Shown here piece after piece: positions 34,307 through 43,258 of a DNA stretch of 64,000 bases. Position 1 is the first letter of the stretch. Every line of letters begins with the position of its first letter. The stretch is from the NCBI RefSeq assembly GCF_031082405.1, contig NZ_JAVHJU010000007.1:124001-188000 (forward strand), written 5' to 3'. The position numbers and the translations under genes are program-made. The notes below the pieces were generated by a model. It saw only the letters and a list, made by a program, of their open reading frames with translations, had not been told where the DNA came from and did no database searches. Origin of the DNA: Amycolatopsis sp. A133. Its GTDB lineage: Bacteria > Actinomycetota > Actinomycetes > Mycobacteriales > Pseudonocardiaceae.

Positions 34307-35233
34307 GTGAGATTCGACGACAACGCCGGCCTGGACGCCTCCGAGGTCCAGGACCTGCGCGGAAGCGGTGGTGGCGGCGGCGGGATCGGCGGCCGCGTGG
34401 CGCTCGGCGGCGGCGGGCTCGGCGTCGTCGGGGTGATCATCTACTTCGTGCTGTCCCAGCTGGGCGGGGTCAGCACGGGCGGCAGCGGCCTGAGCGGCGG
34501 GCTCGGCGGCATCGGGTCCGGCCAGCAGGTCGACAACTCGACGCTCGCCAGTGAGTGCAAGACCGGCGCCGACGCCAACAAGAACCACGACTGCGCGATC
34601 GTGGCGATCGTCAACTCGGTCCAGGACTACTGGACCCAGCAGTTCGCGCGTTCCGGCTCGACCTACCAGAAGGCGCCGACGAAGTTCTTCAACGGCGGCG
34701 TGCGCACCGGCTGCGGCAGCGCCACGTCCGACACCGGCCCGTTCTACTGCCCGGCCGACTCCGACGTCTACATCGACCTTTCCTTCTTCGAGGAGCTGAA
34801 GACCCGCTTCGGCGCGCAGGGCGGTCTCTTCACCGAGGCGTACGTGCTCGCCCACGAGTACGGCCACCACGTGCAGAACCTGCTCGGCACCTCGCAGAAG
34901 GGCAGCGGCAGCGGCCCGACGTCGGGTTCGGTGCGCCTGGAGCTGCAGGCCGACTGCTACGCGGGCGTCTGGGCCAACCACGCCTCGACAACGCCGACCG
35001 AGAGCGGCAAGCCGCTGATCACCGACGTCACCCAGGACGACATCAACTCCGCGCTGGACACCGCGTCCCGCATCGGCGACGACTACATCCAGGAGAACCT
35101 CGGCGGCGGCCAGGTCGACCGTTCGAAGTTCACCCACGGCACGTCGGCGCAGCGCAAGAAGTGGTTCACCACCGGCTTCCAGACCGGCGAACCCGCCCGC
35201 TGCGACACCTTCGGCACGAACAACTTGGGCTAG
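34307..35233 (+). CDS. Neutral zinc metallopeptidase, YpfJ type
   Basis: A membrane-bound metalloprotease-like protein of 308 residues. After a short cytoplasmic start and Gly-rich stretch comes one helix (LGVVGVIIYFVLSQLGG), then the peptidase domain with the zinc motif HEYGH (183-187) in LAHEYGHHVQNLLGT and the downstream ELQADCYAGVWANHAS, where the third ligand lies. Biological substrate is unknown. TACGAT ends 6 nt before the GTG start, suggesting a leaderless transcript. A strong hairpin follows the stop. Confidence 0.93.
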   Translation: MRFDDNAGLDASEVQDLRGSGGGGGGIGGRVALGGGGLGVVGVIIYFVLSQLGGVSTGGSGLSGGLGGIGSGQQVDNSTLASECKTGADANKNHDCAIVAIVNSVQDYWTQQFARSGSTYQKAPTKFFNGGVRTGCGSATSDTGPFYCPADSDVYIDLSFFEELKTRFGAQGGLFTEAYVLAHEYGHHVQNLLGTSQKGSGSGPTSGSVRLELQADCYAGVWANHASTTPTESGKPLITDVTQDDINSALDTASRIGDDYIQENLGGGQVDRSKFTHGTSAQRKKWFTTGFQTGEPARCDTFGTNNLG

Positions 35234-35241
35234 CGGAACGA

Positions 35242-35278
35242 CGAAGGGGCCGCCCCGGCAGCCGGGGCGGCCCCTTCG
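35242..35278. terminator. Bidirectional terminator hairpin
   Basis: CGAAGGGGCCGCCCCGGC (35242-35259) pairs perfectly with its complement at 35261-35278 between the convergent zinc metallopeptidase and M28 peptidase genes. Confidence 0.88.
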
Positions 35279-35286
35279 GTCTGTTC

Positions 35287-36828
35287 TCAGGCAGTCAACG
35301 CGTGCGGGTCACCGGCCACGGCGTGCGCGGAGAAGTTCCGCTGCGCACCGCGTTCGGCGGCCTTCTGCTTGGCCGTCTTGGCCTTGCCGGGCTGGACGCC
35401 GTTGATGCTCTCGGTGCTCGTCGCGTAGACGCCGAGGGCCCAGGCGACGCCGTCGGAGTTGCGCTCCAGGGCGACCCGGTCGATGTTGCCCAGGTTGTCG
35501 CAGGCCTGGTGGTAGCACGGGTCGAACGCGATGCCGGCCGTGCCGCCCCACTTCGCCGCCTGCGCCGGGGTCTTCAGCACCTCGGCGCCGGTGTCGAGGC
35601 CACCCGCCGGGATGCCGACGGCGATGAACTCGCCGTAGTCCGAACGGCCGGTGAAGTCGGTGCCTTCGAGCGAAACGCCCTTCGCGGCCTGCATGAAGTC
35701 GACGAAGGTCTTCTCGATCTGCGCCGAGCCGTACGGGCCGGCACCGGCGCCGACGCCGTCGGAGTTGTCGCCGTCGTAGGCGAAGTAGCCGGCGTTCGGC
35801 GAGCCGATCATGTCGAAGTTCAGGTACAGCGCGATGTCGAGCTGCTGCTCGAAGGTCAGCTGGTCGACGTAGTGGGTCGAGCCGATCAGGCCGAACTCCT
35901 CCGCGCTCCAGAAGCCGAAGCGGACTCCGTTGTTGACCTTCGGGCTGCTCCCCAGCTGCAGCGCCGTCTCGAGCAGGGCCGCCGAGCCGGTGCCGTTGTC
36001 GTTGATGCCCGGGCCCGCCGGGACGCTGTCGAGGTGCGCCCCCAGCATCACGACGTTGTCCTTGCGCCCGGTCTTGGTCTCGGCGATGACGTTGTAGCTG
36101 GTCCGCGCCTCCTGGAAGGTGCGCAGCTCCAGGGTGACGTTCTGGCCGCCGAGCGTGGCCAGCTGCGCCCCCGCGGCCGCCGTCACACCCCCGGTCGGAA
36201 TCTTGGCGTTCTCCGGGCCCCCGAGCGTCCCGTTCACCGCGCCGTCGGTGTTGTTGTAGATGATCGCGCCGATCGCGCCCGCGGCCGCGGCGGTCTGCTG
36301 CTTCTGCGCGAACGAGCAGCCGCCGCGCTTGATCAGCGCGATCTTGCCCGCGACGTCCGCGGTGTAGTCGGTGGCCTCGCAGCCGCTGGTGTCGTCGACC
36401 GCGACGACGGCGAGCGGCGCGGTGATGCCGCCGACCGGCGTCGACGTCGTGTACTCCATCGCGATGATCGGCACGTCCGCGCCGCCCGCGGTCAGCTTCT
36501 CGGCGAGGGTTTCGGAGAAGGTGAAGGGAAACTCCTGGCGGGTGACCTGGAAGCCGGCCGCCTCGAGCTTGGTCGCGATGTACTCGGCGGACTTGGCGTG
36601 GCCCTCGGTGCTCGCCGCCCGGGTGCCCCCGTTGGTGTCGGCGATGCGCTGGAGGGCGATCAGGTGCCGGTTGACCCCGTTGAGGCCCACCTTGCCGACG
36701 AGCTGCTTCGCCAGGGCGGGACCGTCGGGGAGCGTGTTCGCGGCGGCGGCCGGGGTCAGGCCGAGCACCAGCGTCGCGCCGGCGGCCAGTGCCACCGGCG
36801 GGAGAAATTTCGTTCTAAAGAGTGACAT
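35287..36828 (-). CDS. Secreted M28 family aminopeptidase with PA domain
   Basis: An exported zinc aminopeptidase of 513 residues related to Streptomyces griseus aminopeptidase and yeast aminopeptidase Y. A signal peptide (MSLFRTKFLPPVALAAGATL) is followed by a protease-associated (PA) insert (about 120-240, with GCEATDYTADVAGKIALIKR) and the M28 domain. Metal ligands are visible in MLGAHLDS, GINDNGTG, SAEEFGL, NFDMIGS and CYHQACD. It should release N-terminal residues from peptides outside the cell. It is divergent from the quinone oxidoreductase gene. Confidence 0.95.
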   Translation of the reverse strand: MSLFRTKFLPPVALAAGATLVLGLTPAAAANTLPDGPALAKQLVGKVGLNGVNRHLIALQRIADTNGGTRAASTEGHAKSAEYIATKLEAAGFQVTRQEFPFTFSETLAEKLTAGGADVPIIAMEYTTSTPVGGITAPLAVVAVDDTSGCEATDYTADVAGKIALIKRGGCSFAQKQQTAAAAGAIGAIIYNNTDGAVNGTLGGPENAKIPTGGVTAAAGAQLATLGGQNVTLELRTFQEARTSYNVIAETKTGRKDNVVMLGAHLDSVPAGPGINDNGTGSAALLETALQLGSSPKVNNGVRFGFWSAEEFGLIGSTHYVDQLTFEQQLDIALYLNFDMIGSPNAGYFAYDGDNSDGVGAGAGPYGSAQIEKTFVDFMQAAKGVSLEGTDFTGRSDYGEFIAVGIPAGGLDTGAEVLKTPAQAAKWGGTAGIAFDPCYHQACDNLGNIDRVALERNSDGVAWALGVYATSTESINGVQPGKAKTAKQKAAERGAQRNFSAHAVAGDPHALTA

Positions 36829-36895
36829 GGTTGCTCACCTTTGTTCGATATGCGAAGTCCGTCAATGCGCCTTTCGGCGGGACCTTTCGACGCGG

Positions 36896-36901
36896 TATAC
36901 A
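36896..36901 (+). promoter_or_regulatory. Candidate -10 hexamer of the quinone oxidoreductase gene
   Basis: TATACA ends 8 nt before the ATG at 36910, with no Shine-Dalgarno sequence between them, consistent with a leaderless transcript. No clear -35 hexamer is seen. Confidence 0.5.
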
Positions 36902-36909
36902 GTCGACAC

Positions 36910-37896
36910 ATGTACGCGATCACCATCCGTGAACCAGGTGAACCGGACGTTCTCGAGTGGGCGGAGGTCGCGGATCCGCGTCCCGGCCCCGGCGAGGTGC
37001 TGCTGGAGGTCGCGGCGAGCGCGGTGAACCGCGCGGATCTGCTGCAGCGGCAGGGCCACTACCCGCCCCCGCCGGGCACGAGCGAAACCCTCGGCCTCGA
37101 ATGCTCCGGCACGATCGCCGAACTCGGCGAAGGCGTGGAAGACACTGCAGGCTGGGCAGTCGGCGACGAGGTCTGCGCGCTGCTCGCCGGCGGCGGCTAC
37201 GCGGAGAAGGCCGTCGTCCCCGCCGGGCAGCTGCTGCCGGTGCCGGGCGAGATCGACCTGCTCACCGCGGCCGCGCTGCCCGAGGTGGCCTGCACGGTGT
37301 GGGCGAACGTCGTGATGCACGCGAAGCTCGCCGAGGGCGACGTGCTCCTGGTCCACGGCGGCGCGGGCGGGATCGGCACGCACGCCATCCAGGTCGGCAA
37401 GGCGCTCGGCGCCACCGTCGCCGTCACCGCGGGCTCGCCGGATCGGCTCGAACGCTGCCGCCAGCTCGGCGCCGACATCACGATCAACTACAAGCAGGAC
37501 GACTTCGTCGAGGTGCTCCGCAAGGAGACCGGCGGCGCGAACGTCATCCTCGACAACATGGGCGCGTCCTACCTGAGCCGCAACGTCGACGCGCTGCAGC
37601 AGGACGGGCGGCTCGTCATCATCGGCATGCAGGGCGGGGTCAAGGGCGAGCTGAACGTCGGCGCGTTGCTCGGCAAGCGGGCTTCGGTGTTCGCCGCGGG
37701 CCTGCGGTTCCGCCCGCTGGACCAGAAGGCGGCGATCGTCGCCGACGTCCGCGAACGCCTGTGGCCGCTGGTGGCCGAGGGTCTCGTCAAGCCGATCGTC
37801 GGGCAGGTCGTGCCGATGGCCGAAGCCGCGTCCGCGCACCGGACCCTGGAAGAGGGCAGCGTCTTCGGCAAGGTGCTGCTGGCGGCGAAGTCCTAG
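36910..37896 (+). CDS. NAD(P)H quinone oxidoreductase, PIG3 family
   Basis: A zinc-independent medium-chain dehydrogenase/reductase of 328 residues reducing quinones with NAD(P)H. It shows the GroES-like part (VNRADLLQRQGHYPPPPG, LGLECSGTI) and the cofactor loop VHGGAGGIGTHAIQVGKALG. The ATG at 36910 begins at the usual MYAITIREPG strand; a 23-codon upstream extension is not supported. From memory the same gene (Rv3777) precedes the class-V aminotransferase and Bpa genes in M. tuberculosis, so this marks the start of conserved order. Confidence 0.92.
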   Translation: MYAITIREPGEPDVLEWAEVADPRPGPGEVLLEVAASAVNRADLLQRQGHYPPPPGTSETLGLECSGTIAELGEGVEDTAGWAVGDEVCALLAGGGYAEKAVVPAGQLLPVPGEIDLLTAAALPEVACTVWANVVMHAKLAEGDVLLVHGGAGGIGTHAIQVGKALGATVAVTAGSPDRLERCRQLGADITINYKQDDFVEVLRKETGGANVILDNMGASYLSRNVDALQQDGRLVIIGMQGGVKGELNVGALLGKRASVFAAGLRFRPLDQKAAIVADVRERLWPLVAEGLVKPIVGQVVPMAEAASAHRTLEEGSVFGKVLLAAKS

Positions 37897-37901
37897 CTGC
37901 G

Positions 37902-39101
37902 TCAGCGCAGTTCGTCGAGGACGCGCACCAGCTGGTTGATCTCGAAGACGTTGGAGTAGTGGGCGAGCCCGATCCGCACGGCGCCGCCCACTTCTCCGAC
38001 GCCGAGTGACGCGAAGACGCCGCTGGTGCCGTCGTCGGCAAAGGCGCACAAGCCCTGCTTCGCCAGGTATTCGGCGACTTCGGGCGCCTTCTTGCCGGCG
38101 ACGGCGAAGGCCAGCGCGGGGATCCGGCGCATGGCGTTGCCGATGACCATGATGTGCCGCAGTGACAGCAGTTCCGTCGACAGCTGCGCGAGCAGCCCGG
38201 CGTGGTAGGACTTCGCGGACCCGAGCGAGGTGACCAGGCGTTCGCGCCGCGATCCCGCAGCGGCGTCGTCGAGACCCGCGAGATAGTCGATCGACGCGAT
38301 CAGCCCGGCCAGCAGCGGGTAGGCGTGCGGGCCGAGCTCCAGGCGGGCGGCGCCGCGGGCCATCGGGTCGAGCGAAGCCGGCGGGATCCGCTCGATCAGC
38401 TCGGGGTCGCGGAAGACGAGGGCACCCACCGACGGGCCACCCCAGGCCTGCGCGGACACGACCATGACGTCGGCGCCGAGCGCGTTGATGTCCAGCGGCA
38501 GGAACGGCGCGGCGTAGGTGGCGTCGACAACGACGAGCGCGCCGACCCTTTTGGCGAACTCGATGATCGTCGGCACGTCCGGCCGGGTCCCGACGGAACC
38601 GGACGCGAGCGTGACGGCGACGGCCTTCGTGCGCGCCGACACGAGCTGCTCGTACTGCCACGCGGGCAGCTCGCAGGTCTCGATGTCGATTTCGCCCCAC
38701 CGCACAACGGCACCGACGCGCTTGGCGGCACGCTGCCAGGGCGCCAGGTTCGCCTGTTCGTCGAGCCTCGAGACGACGAGCTCGTCGCCGATGGTCCAGC
38801 GCTCGGCGAGCGCGTCGACGAGCCGGCGCAGCATCACCGGCGCGCTCGGCCCGAGCACGACGGCAGCCGGATCGGCACCGACCAGGTCCGCCACGGCCCG
38901 GCGGGCCGCGGTCACGATGCTTTCCGCGCGCTGTGAGGCCGGAAACGCTCCGCCCGGCCCGGACACCGGGGCGCGCATCGCCGTGGAAACGGCCGAAGCG
39001 ACCTGTTCCGGGACCAGCATTCCGGCGGCGCCGTCGAAGTGAATCCAGCCGTCACCCAGCGCGGGAAAGAGCCCACGGATACGAGCGACGTCGAACGCCA
39101 T
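37902..39101 (-). CDS. Class V aminotransferase/cysteine desulfurase-like protein without PLP lysine
   Basis: The 399-residue product has the fold of the cysteine desulfurase-like VC1184 group (WIHFDGAAGMLVPEQV, LVVVDATYAAPFLPLDINAL, ending GGAVRIGLAHYSNVFEINQLV). The Schiff-base lysine expected in S-A-x-K is Ala219 (VSAQAWGGPSVGAL), and the His of the EHHAN-type motif is Gln in LDEQANLAPW. The PLP-phosphate Asp193 is kept. It therefore looks like a pseudoenzyme, or it uses PLP differently. By position it corresponds to M. tuberculosis Rv3778c. It is convergent with the quinone oxidoreductase gene. Confidence 0.85.
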   Translation of the reverse strand: MAFDVARIRGLFPALGDGWIHFDGAAGMLVPEQVASAVSTAMRAPVSGPGGAFPASQRAESIVTAARRAVADLVGADPAAVVLGPSAPVMLRRLVDALAERWTIGDELVVSRLDEQANLAPWQRAAKRVGAVVRWGEIDIETCELPAWQYEQLVSARTKAVAVTLASGSVGTRPDVPTIIEFAKRVGALVVVDATYAAPFLPLDINALGADVMVVSAQAWGGPSVGALVFRDPELIERIPPASLDPMARGAARLELGPHAYPLLAGLIASIDYLAGLDDAAAGSRRERLVTSLGSAKSYHAGLLAQLSTELLSLRHIMVIGNAMRRIPALAFAVAGKKAPEVAEYLAKQGLCAFADDGTSGVFASLGVGEVGGAVRIGLAHYSNVFEINQLVRVLDELR

Positions 39102-39234
39102 GGGGACACCGTACGGACGTGCGGTTTCGCCGTGCGTCCGGGGTTGGGTGGAGAGCCACCGGGACCGCTACGCTCGGAGACGGGCACCCCCTGGGTGTCG
39201 CGGAGCGTGTTGAACGCAAGCCAGGATGGAGCAC

Positions 39235-39795
39235 ATGACCGAGCCGAACTTCACAGCGGGTGACCCGGGCCAGGAATCTTCACCCCAGGTGGTGGTGGTC
39301 GGACCGGACGGCACACCGGTGGGCGCGGCCCAGCTGCCTTCGGAGGAGCACCCCGAATCGGTCGGCGACCTCGTCGAAGAGCCGGCGAAGGTGATGCGGA
39401 TCGGCACGATGATCAAGCAGCTCCTGGAGGAGGTCCGCGCGGCCCCGCTGGACGACGCGTCCCGCACGCGGGTGCGCGAAATCCACCAGACGTCGATCCG
39501 CGAGCTGGAGAAGGCGCTGGCCCCGGAGCTGCAGGACGAGCTGGAGCGGCTGGTCCGGCCGTTCACGGAGAACTCGACACCTTCGGACGCCGAGCTGCGG
39601 ATCGCCCAGGCGCAGCTGGTGGGCTGGCTGGAGGGGCTGTTCAGCGGAATCCAGACGGCGCTGTTCGCCCAGCAGATGGCGGCCCGGGTCCAGCTCGAGC
39701 AGATGCGGCGCGGGCTGCCGGCGGGGCCTTCGAGCGCGATGGGGCACGGGCATGAGCAGGGCCCGGGGATTTCGGGGACCGGCCAGTATCTTTGA
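39235..39795 (+). CDS. bpa: Bacterial proteasome activator
   Basis: An ATP-independent ring-forming activator (Bpa/PafE) that docks on the 20S proteasome and feeds it unfolded proteins. The 186-residue product has the acidic disordered start, a helical core (MRIGTMIKQLLEEVRAAPLD, LVGWLEGLFSGIQTALFAQQ) and the C-terminal GQYL, the HbYX-like motif needed for gate opening. The ATG at 39235 is preferred because AGGA stands 8 nt upstream; an ATG three codons earlier has none. It corresponds to Rv3780 by sequence and by neighbourhood. Confidence 0.93.
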   Translation: MTEPNFTAGDPGQESSPQVVVVGPDGTPVGAAQLPSEEHPESVGDLVEEPAKVMRIGTMIKQLLEEVRAAPLDDASRTRVREIHQTSIRELEKALAPELQDELERLVRPFTENSTPSDAELRIAQAQLVGWLEGLFSGIQTALFAQQMAARVQLEQMRRGLPAGPSSAMGHGHEQGPGISGTGQYL

Positions 39796-39950
39796 CGGCT
39801 TTCTGCGGGGTTGTCCACAGACCGAGGGGGATGTGGACAACTGCTGTGGATAAGTCGCTTTGGCGGGGTTTGGTCGGGGGGCGGCGGTAGACTGGACGTG
39901 GGACGCCCCCCAGGGAAGGGCGGGGGATGTTTCCTCCCGCCCCCTCCCCC

Positions 39951-41102
39951 TCAGCGCAGCAGGCGGAAGAACTCCCGGATGTCGCCGATCAGGGCGTCCG
40001 GTTCCTCCAACCCCGGGAAGTGGCCGCCGCGGGGAAACTCCGTCCAATGGACGATCTTGTCCGTTCGCTCGGCCAGCGCCCGGATCGGCAGCCCGATGTC
40101 GTCCGGGAAGACCGCGACCCCCGTCGGGACCTTGTTCGCCGGCGCCGGAGCTCCCCAACCGCCCGTCGCAGCCGCGTACAGCCTGGCTGAAGAATTGGCC
40201 GTCTCCGTGAACCAGTAGATCGACACGTCGGCCAAGAGGTCGTCGCGGTCGATCAGGTCTTCCGCTGCGTTCGAGAACGAGCGGAACTTCTCCGCGATCC
40301 ACGCCAGCTGGCCGACCGGGGAGTCGTGGAGCCCGTACGCCAGCGTCTGCGGCTTCGTCGCCTGCAGCAGCGCATACGCAGTGCCCTCGCGAGAGAACTT
40401 CGTCCCCTTCGCCAGTGAACGCTTCCCCTTCTCCAGCTCGAGACCCGCCAGCCCCTCGAGGTCAGCTTCGCTGCGAACGACCGCCGAAGCCAGCATCGTT
40501 ACGTGAATGGCCCGCAGCCGTTCCGGGAACTGGGTGGCCAGCTCGCGGGAGATCGTTGCTCCCCAGTCACTTCCATGGGCGCCGAAACGGGCGTAGCCGA
40601 GGCGGGTCATCAATTCCGCGAAGGCCCGGGCGATCCGGTCCGGTCCCCAATCCGGCGCCGGCGTCGGGCCCGAGAAGCCGTAGCCCGGGATCGACGGCAC
40701 CACCACTGTCAGCGCGTCCGCCGGGTCGCCGCCGTACGCGCGGGGGTCCGTCAGCGGCCCGATGACGTCCAGGAACTCGACGATCGAGCCCGGCCAGCCG
40801 TGCGTCAGCAGCACCGGTGGGGCCGCGGGCTCCGGTGAGACCACCTGCAGGAAGTGCACCCTCGTCCCGTCGATCGTGGTCGTGAACTGCGGGAAGCCGT
40901 TGATGCGCTCCTCCTGCGCCCGCCAGTCGAAGCCCGTGCGCCAGTACTCGGCCAGCTCACGCACGTAATCGACCGGCGCCCCCAGGCGCCAGCCAGTGTC
41001 GGCGGGCTGGTCGGGCCAGCGGGTGTTCGCCAGCCTCATCCGAAGGTCGTCGAGGGCGGCCTGCGGGACGTCGATGCGGAACGGCGTGATCTCGGAAGTC
41101 AT
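39951..41102 (-). CDS. Epoxide hydrolase family protein (EHN + alpha/beta hydrolase)
   Basis: Opens epoxides to diols through an ester intermediate. The 383-residue product begins with the EHN domain (ITPFRIDVPQAALDDLRMRL) and has the oxyanion motif HGWPGS (101-106) and the nucleophile Asp179 in GAHGSDWGATIS. The lid tyrosine lies in the middle helices, and the final catalytic His in FPRGGHFPGLEEPD. The physiological epoxide is unknown. It lies outside the conserved cell-wall gene order and is not obviously linked to the sugar genes beside it. Confidence 0.93.
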   Translation of the reverse strand: MTSEITPFRIDVPQAALDDLRMRLANTRWPDQPADTGWRLGAPVDYVRELAEYWRTGFDWRAQEERINGFPQFTTTIDGTRVHFLQVVSPEPAAPPVLLTHGWPGSIVEFLDVIGPLTDPRAYGGDPADALTVVVPSIPGYGFSGPTPAPDWGPDRIARAFAELMTRLGYARFGAHGSDWGATISRELATQFPERLRAIHVTMLASAVVRSEADLEGLAGLELEKGKRSLAKGTKFSREGTAYALLQATKPQTLAYGLHDSPVGQLAWIAEKFRSFSNAAEDLIDRDDLLADVSIYWFTETANSSARLYAAATGGWGAPAPANKVPTGVAVFPDDIGLPIRALAERTDKIVHWTEFPRGGHFPGLEEPDALIGDIREFFRLLR

Positions 41103-41144
41103 AGCGCAACCGTAGGAACGATTGCGGACAGCACCGCTCCTCGA

Positions 41145-42779
41145 TCAGCGCCGGGGGCACACGGTCAGCTCGCCCGCCGGCAGGGCGCGGTCGCAGTCGA
41201 ACCGGCTGCGCAGCCCGGCCGCGACGTCGGGCGGCAGGCGGTCCAGCGCCAGCCAGGACGGCTGCACCACCAGGTACCCGGCGTCCGGCCGCTCGAGGCA
41301 GCCCAGGTTCTCCCGGTAGCTCTCCAGCGCACGCACCGCCGGGATGTACGTGCCGCGCTGCACGAACACCGGGGCCGGGTAGCGGCAGCTCGCCGGGTTG
41401 CCGAAGAAGTACGCCATGTCTCCGAACGCCAGGTAGACCACCGGGGTGTCCGGGCCGATCTGCGCCCGGACCGGGGCGAACAGGCGCTCGTCGAGCCGGG
41501 CCGCCGCGACCCGTTCGGTGTTCGTGTAGTCCGCGTGGATCGCGTCGAACGAGTACGGCGCGCTCGGCCACACCGGCACCACGAACACCGCCGACGCGCC
41601 GAGCAACGCCGCCGCCGGCCACGTCCGGCCGCGGTCTCTGAGCGCGACCAAAACCCCGCCGACGACCAGCACCGCCAGCGCCGCGTAGACGGGCGTGCCG
41701 TGCGCCAGGCGCCACTCCGTTGTCGCCGCCGAGACGATCGGGATCCCGACGCCGAGCGCGAGTGCCGGCAGGACCAGCGCCCGGGGTGGGCCGCCGTGCT
41801 CGGTGGACCAGCGCGCCCACGCGAGTCCCGCCACCGCGGCGGCGAACGGCACCAGCGCCGCGAGGTGGTACTGGAACCACTGCCCCTGCAGCACCACGGC
41901 CGCGAGCACGACGAAGACCGCGGCCGCGGGCAGGAGGAGCCACGCCAGACGCGCTCGCCGTCCGGCCGCCAGCCGCGCCAGCACGACGACGCTCACCGGG
42001 AGCAGAGCCACCACCGGGACGGCCAGCGCCTCGTTCAGCACGGTCCCGGCGAGCGCCCGCGCGTCGCTCACCGCGAAGCCCCGGCTGAGCGGGCTCGCCC
42101 CGTTGAGCGTGGACAGCTCGCGGAACCACCGCCACTCCCGCGGCTCGATCAGGATCGTCAGCCCGAACAGGCCGAGGCCGATCGGCGCGCCGAGCACGCC
42201 GGTGAGCAGCGCGCGGCGCCGGTCGAGCACCGCGACGACGCCGAGCGCGACCACCGCGGTGGGGGCCGTCGTGTACTTGACCAGCACGGTCAGGGCCAGC
42301 AGCGCCCCGCCGAGCAGGGCGGCGGGCACCGGCCGCCGGATCCGGAGCGCCGCGCCGACGCCGCCGGCCGCGAACACCACCGCCAGCCACTCCGGCTGCA
42401 GGAAGTCCCAGTTCGGGGCCAGCGCCAGCGCGATACCCGTCGCCGCGGCGACGGCCGTCGCCTCCGGGGCGGGGCGGTAGCGCAACAGGCCCGCGCGCAG
42501 CAGGAGCGCCACCAGCAGGACGGCGACGAGCGCCAGCACCCGCACGACGGCTTCCCGGCCCGGGACGGGCAGCGAACTTCCGGCGTCGGCGAGGGCCAGC
42601 ACCAGCCGGTAGGCCATCGGCCGGTGCACGAAGACTTCGGACGGCGACAGCCCCGCGCGCCCGGCCGTCTGGAGCGTGCCCAGGACGAACCGGACGTCGT
42701 GGTTCAAACCCGTCCAGGCGATCGTCAGCGCGAGCGGGACGAGGAGCAGCAGCCACGCCGGACGGGCCCGCCGGGCCAC
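41145..42779 (-). CDS. Polytopic membrane protein, GT-C glycosyltransferase-like
   Basis: A 544-residue protein with about eleven hydrophobic segments and a soluble C-terminal region containing several Cys (NPASCRYPAPVF, NLGCLERPDAGYLVVQPSW). The plan and the early loop VFVHRPMAYRLVLALADAGS resemble lipid-phosphosugar-dependent GT-C transferases, but no DxD or ExD motif is clearly placed. It is 26 nt downstream of the coiled-coil gene and probably in one operon with the GT29-like gene. By position it parallels the GT-C-like Rv3779 of M. tuberculosis, without evidence of orthology. Polymerising or modifying the sialylated glycan is a guess. Confidence 0.68.
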   Translation of the reverse strand: MARRARPAWLLLLVPLALTIAWTGLNHDVRFVLGTLQTAGRAGLSPSEVFVHRPMAYRLVLALADAGSSLPVPGREAVVRVLALVAVLLVALLLRAGLLRYRPAPEATAVAAATGIALALAPNWDFLQPEWLAVVFAAGGVGAALRIRRPVPAALLGGALLALTVLVKYTTAPTAVVALGVVAVLDRRRALLTGVLGAPIGLGLFGLTILIEPREWRWFRELSTLNGASPLSRGFAVSDARALAGTVLNEALAVPVVALLPVSVVVLARLAAGRRARLAWLLLPAAAVFVVLAAVVLQGQWFQYHLAALVPFAAAVAGLAWARWSTEHGGPPRALVLPALALGVGIPIVSAATTEWRLAHGTPVYAALAVLVVGGVLVALRDRGRTWPAAALLGASAVFVVPVWPSAPYSFDAIHADYTNTERVAAARLDERLFAPVRAQIGPDTPVVYLAFGDMAYFFGNPASCRYPAPVFVQRGTYIPAVRALESYRENLGCLERPDAGYLVVQPSWLALDRLPPDVAAGLRSRFDCDRALPAGELTVCPRR

Positions 42780-42805
42780 GGCGGGCGTCGCGGCATCAAC
42801 ACGGC

Positions 42806-43258
42806 TCAGCCGGTCACCTCACGCCGGGCCGCGAGCTCCTCTTCCAGGCGGGCCAAGCGCTCTTCGTACTTGGAGATCGCGGCGAGCCGCGCCCGGATGC
42901 GGGCGTGCTCGGCGCGCACCTCGCCGGCCTCGTCCGGCGCGTACTCGAGCCGGTCCGCCGGCTTGGCCACCGCGCCGGGGCGTTCGAAGGCGGCGACGCG
43001 CGTTTCCAGCGCGGCGAGGTGCGGCGCGAGGCGGCGCTGCTCGTCGTAGAGCCACTTCACGTGGCCGTCGAGCTCCTGGGTGACCCGGTCGACGTCCCGG
43101 CGCAGCGCGGCGACGTCCGCGTGCACCGCGTCGAGCTCGGGCCGGATCCGGTCGAGGGCGATGTTTTCGATCCGCGGCCGCAGCTTCGCGACCACCGGCC
43201 GCCCGGCCACGCGGGCGAGCTCTTTCGCCCGCGAAACCACCCCGTGATTGTCACTCAC
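42806..43258 (-). CDS. Coiled-coil protein coupled to the GT29-like gene
   Basis: Not recognised. The 150-residue product is nearly all helical, with heptad-like stretches (LDAVHADVAALRRDVDRV and RARLAAISKYEERLARLEEE), no signal and no membrane helix. Similar helical proteins accompany glycosyltransferases or glycan export systems and may act as length rulers or scaffolds. Its GTG start overlaps the stop of the GT29-like gene as GTGA, so the two are translated together. A structural partner of the transferase is the best guess. Confidence 0.7.
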   Translation of the reverse strand: MSDNHGVVSRAKELARVAGRPVVAKLRPRIENIALDRIRPELDAVHADVAALRRDVDRVTQELDGHVKWLYDEQRRLAPHLAALETRVAAFERPGAVAKPADRLEYAPDEAGEVRAEHARIRARLAAISKYEERLARLEEELAARREVTG

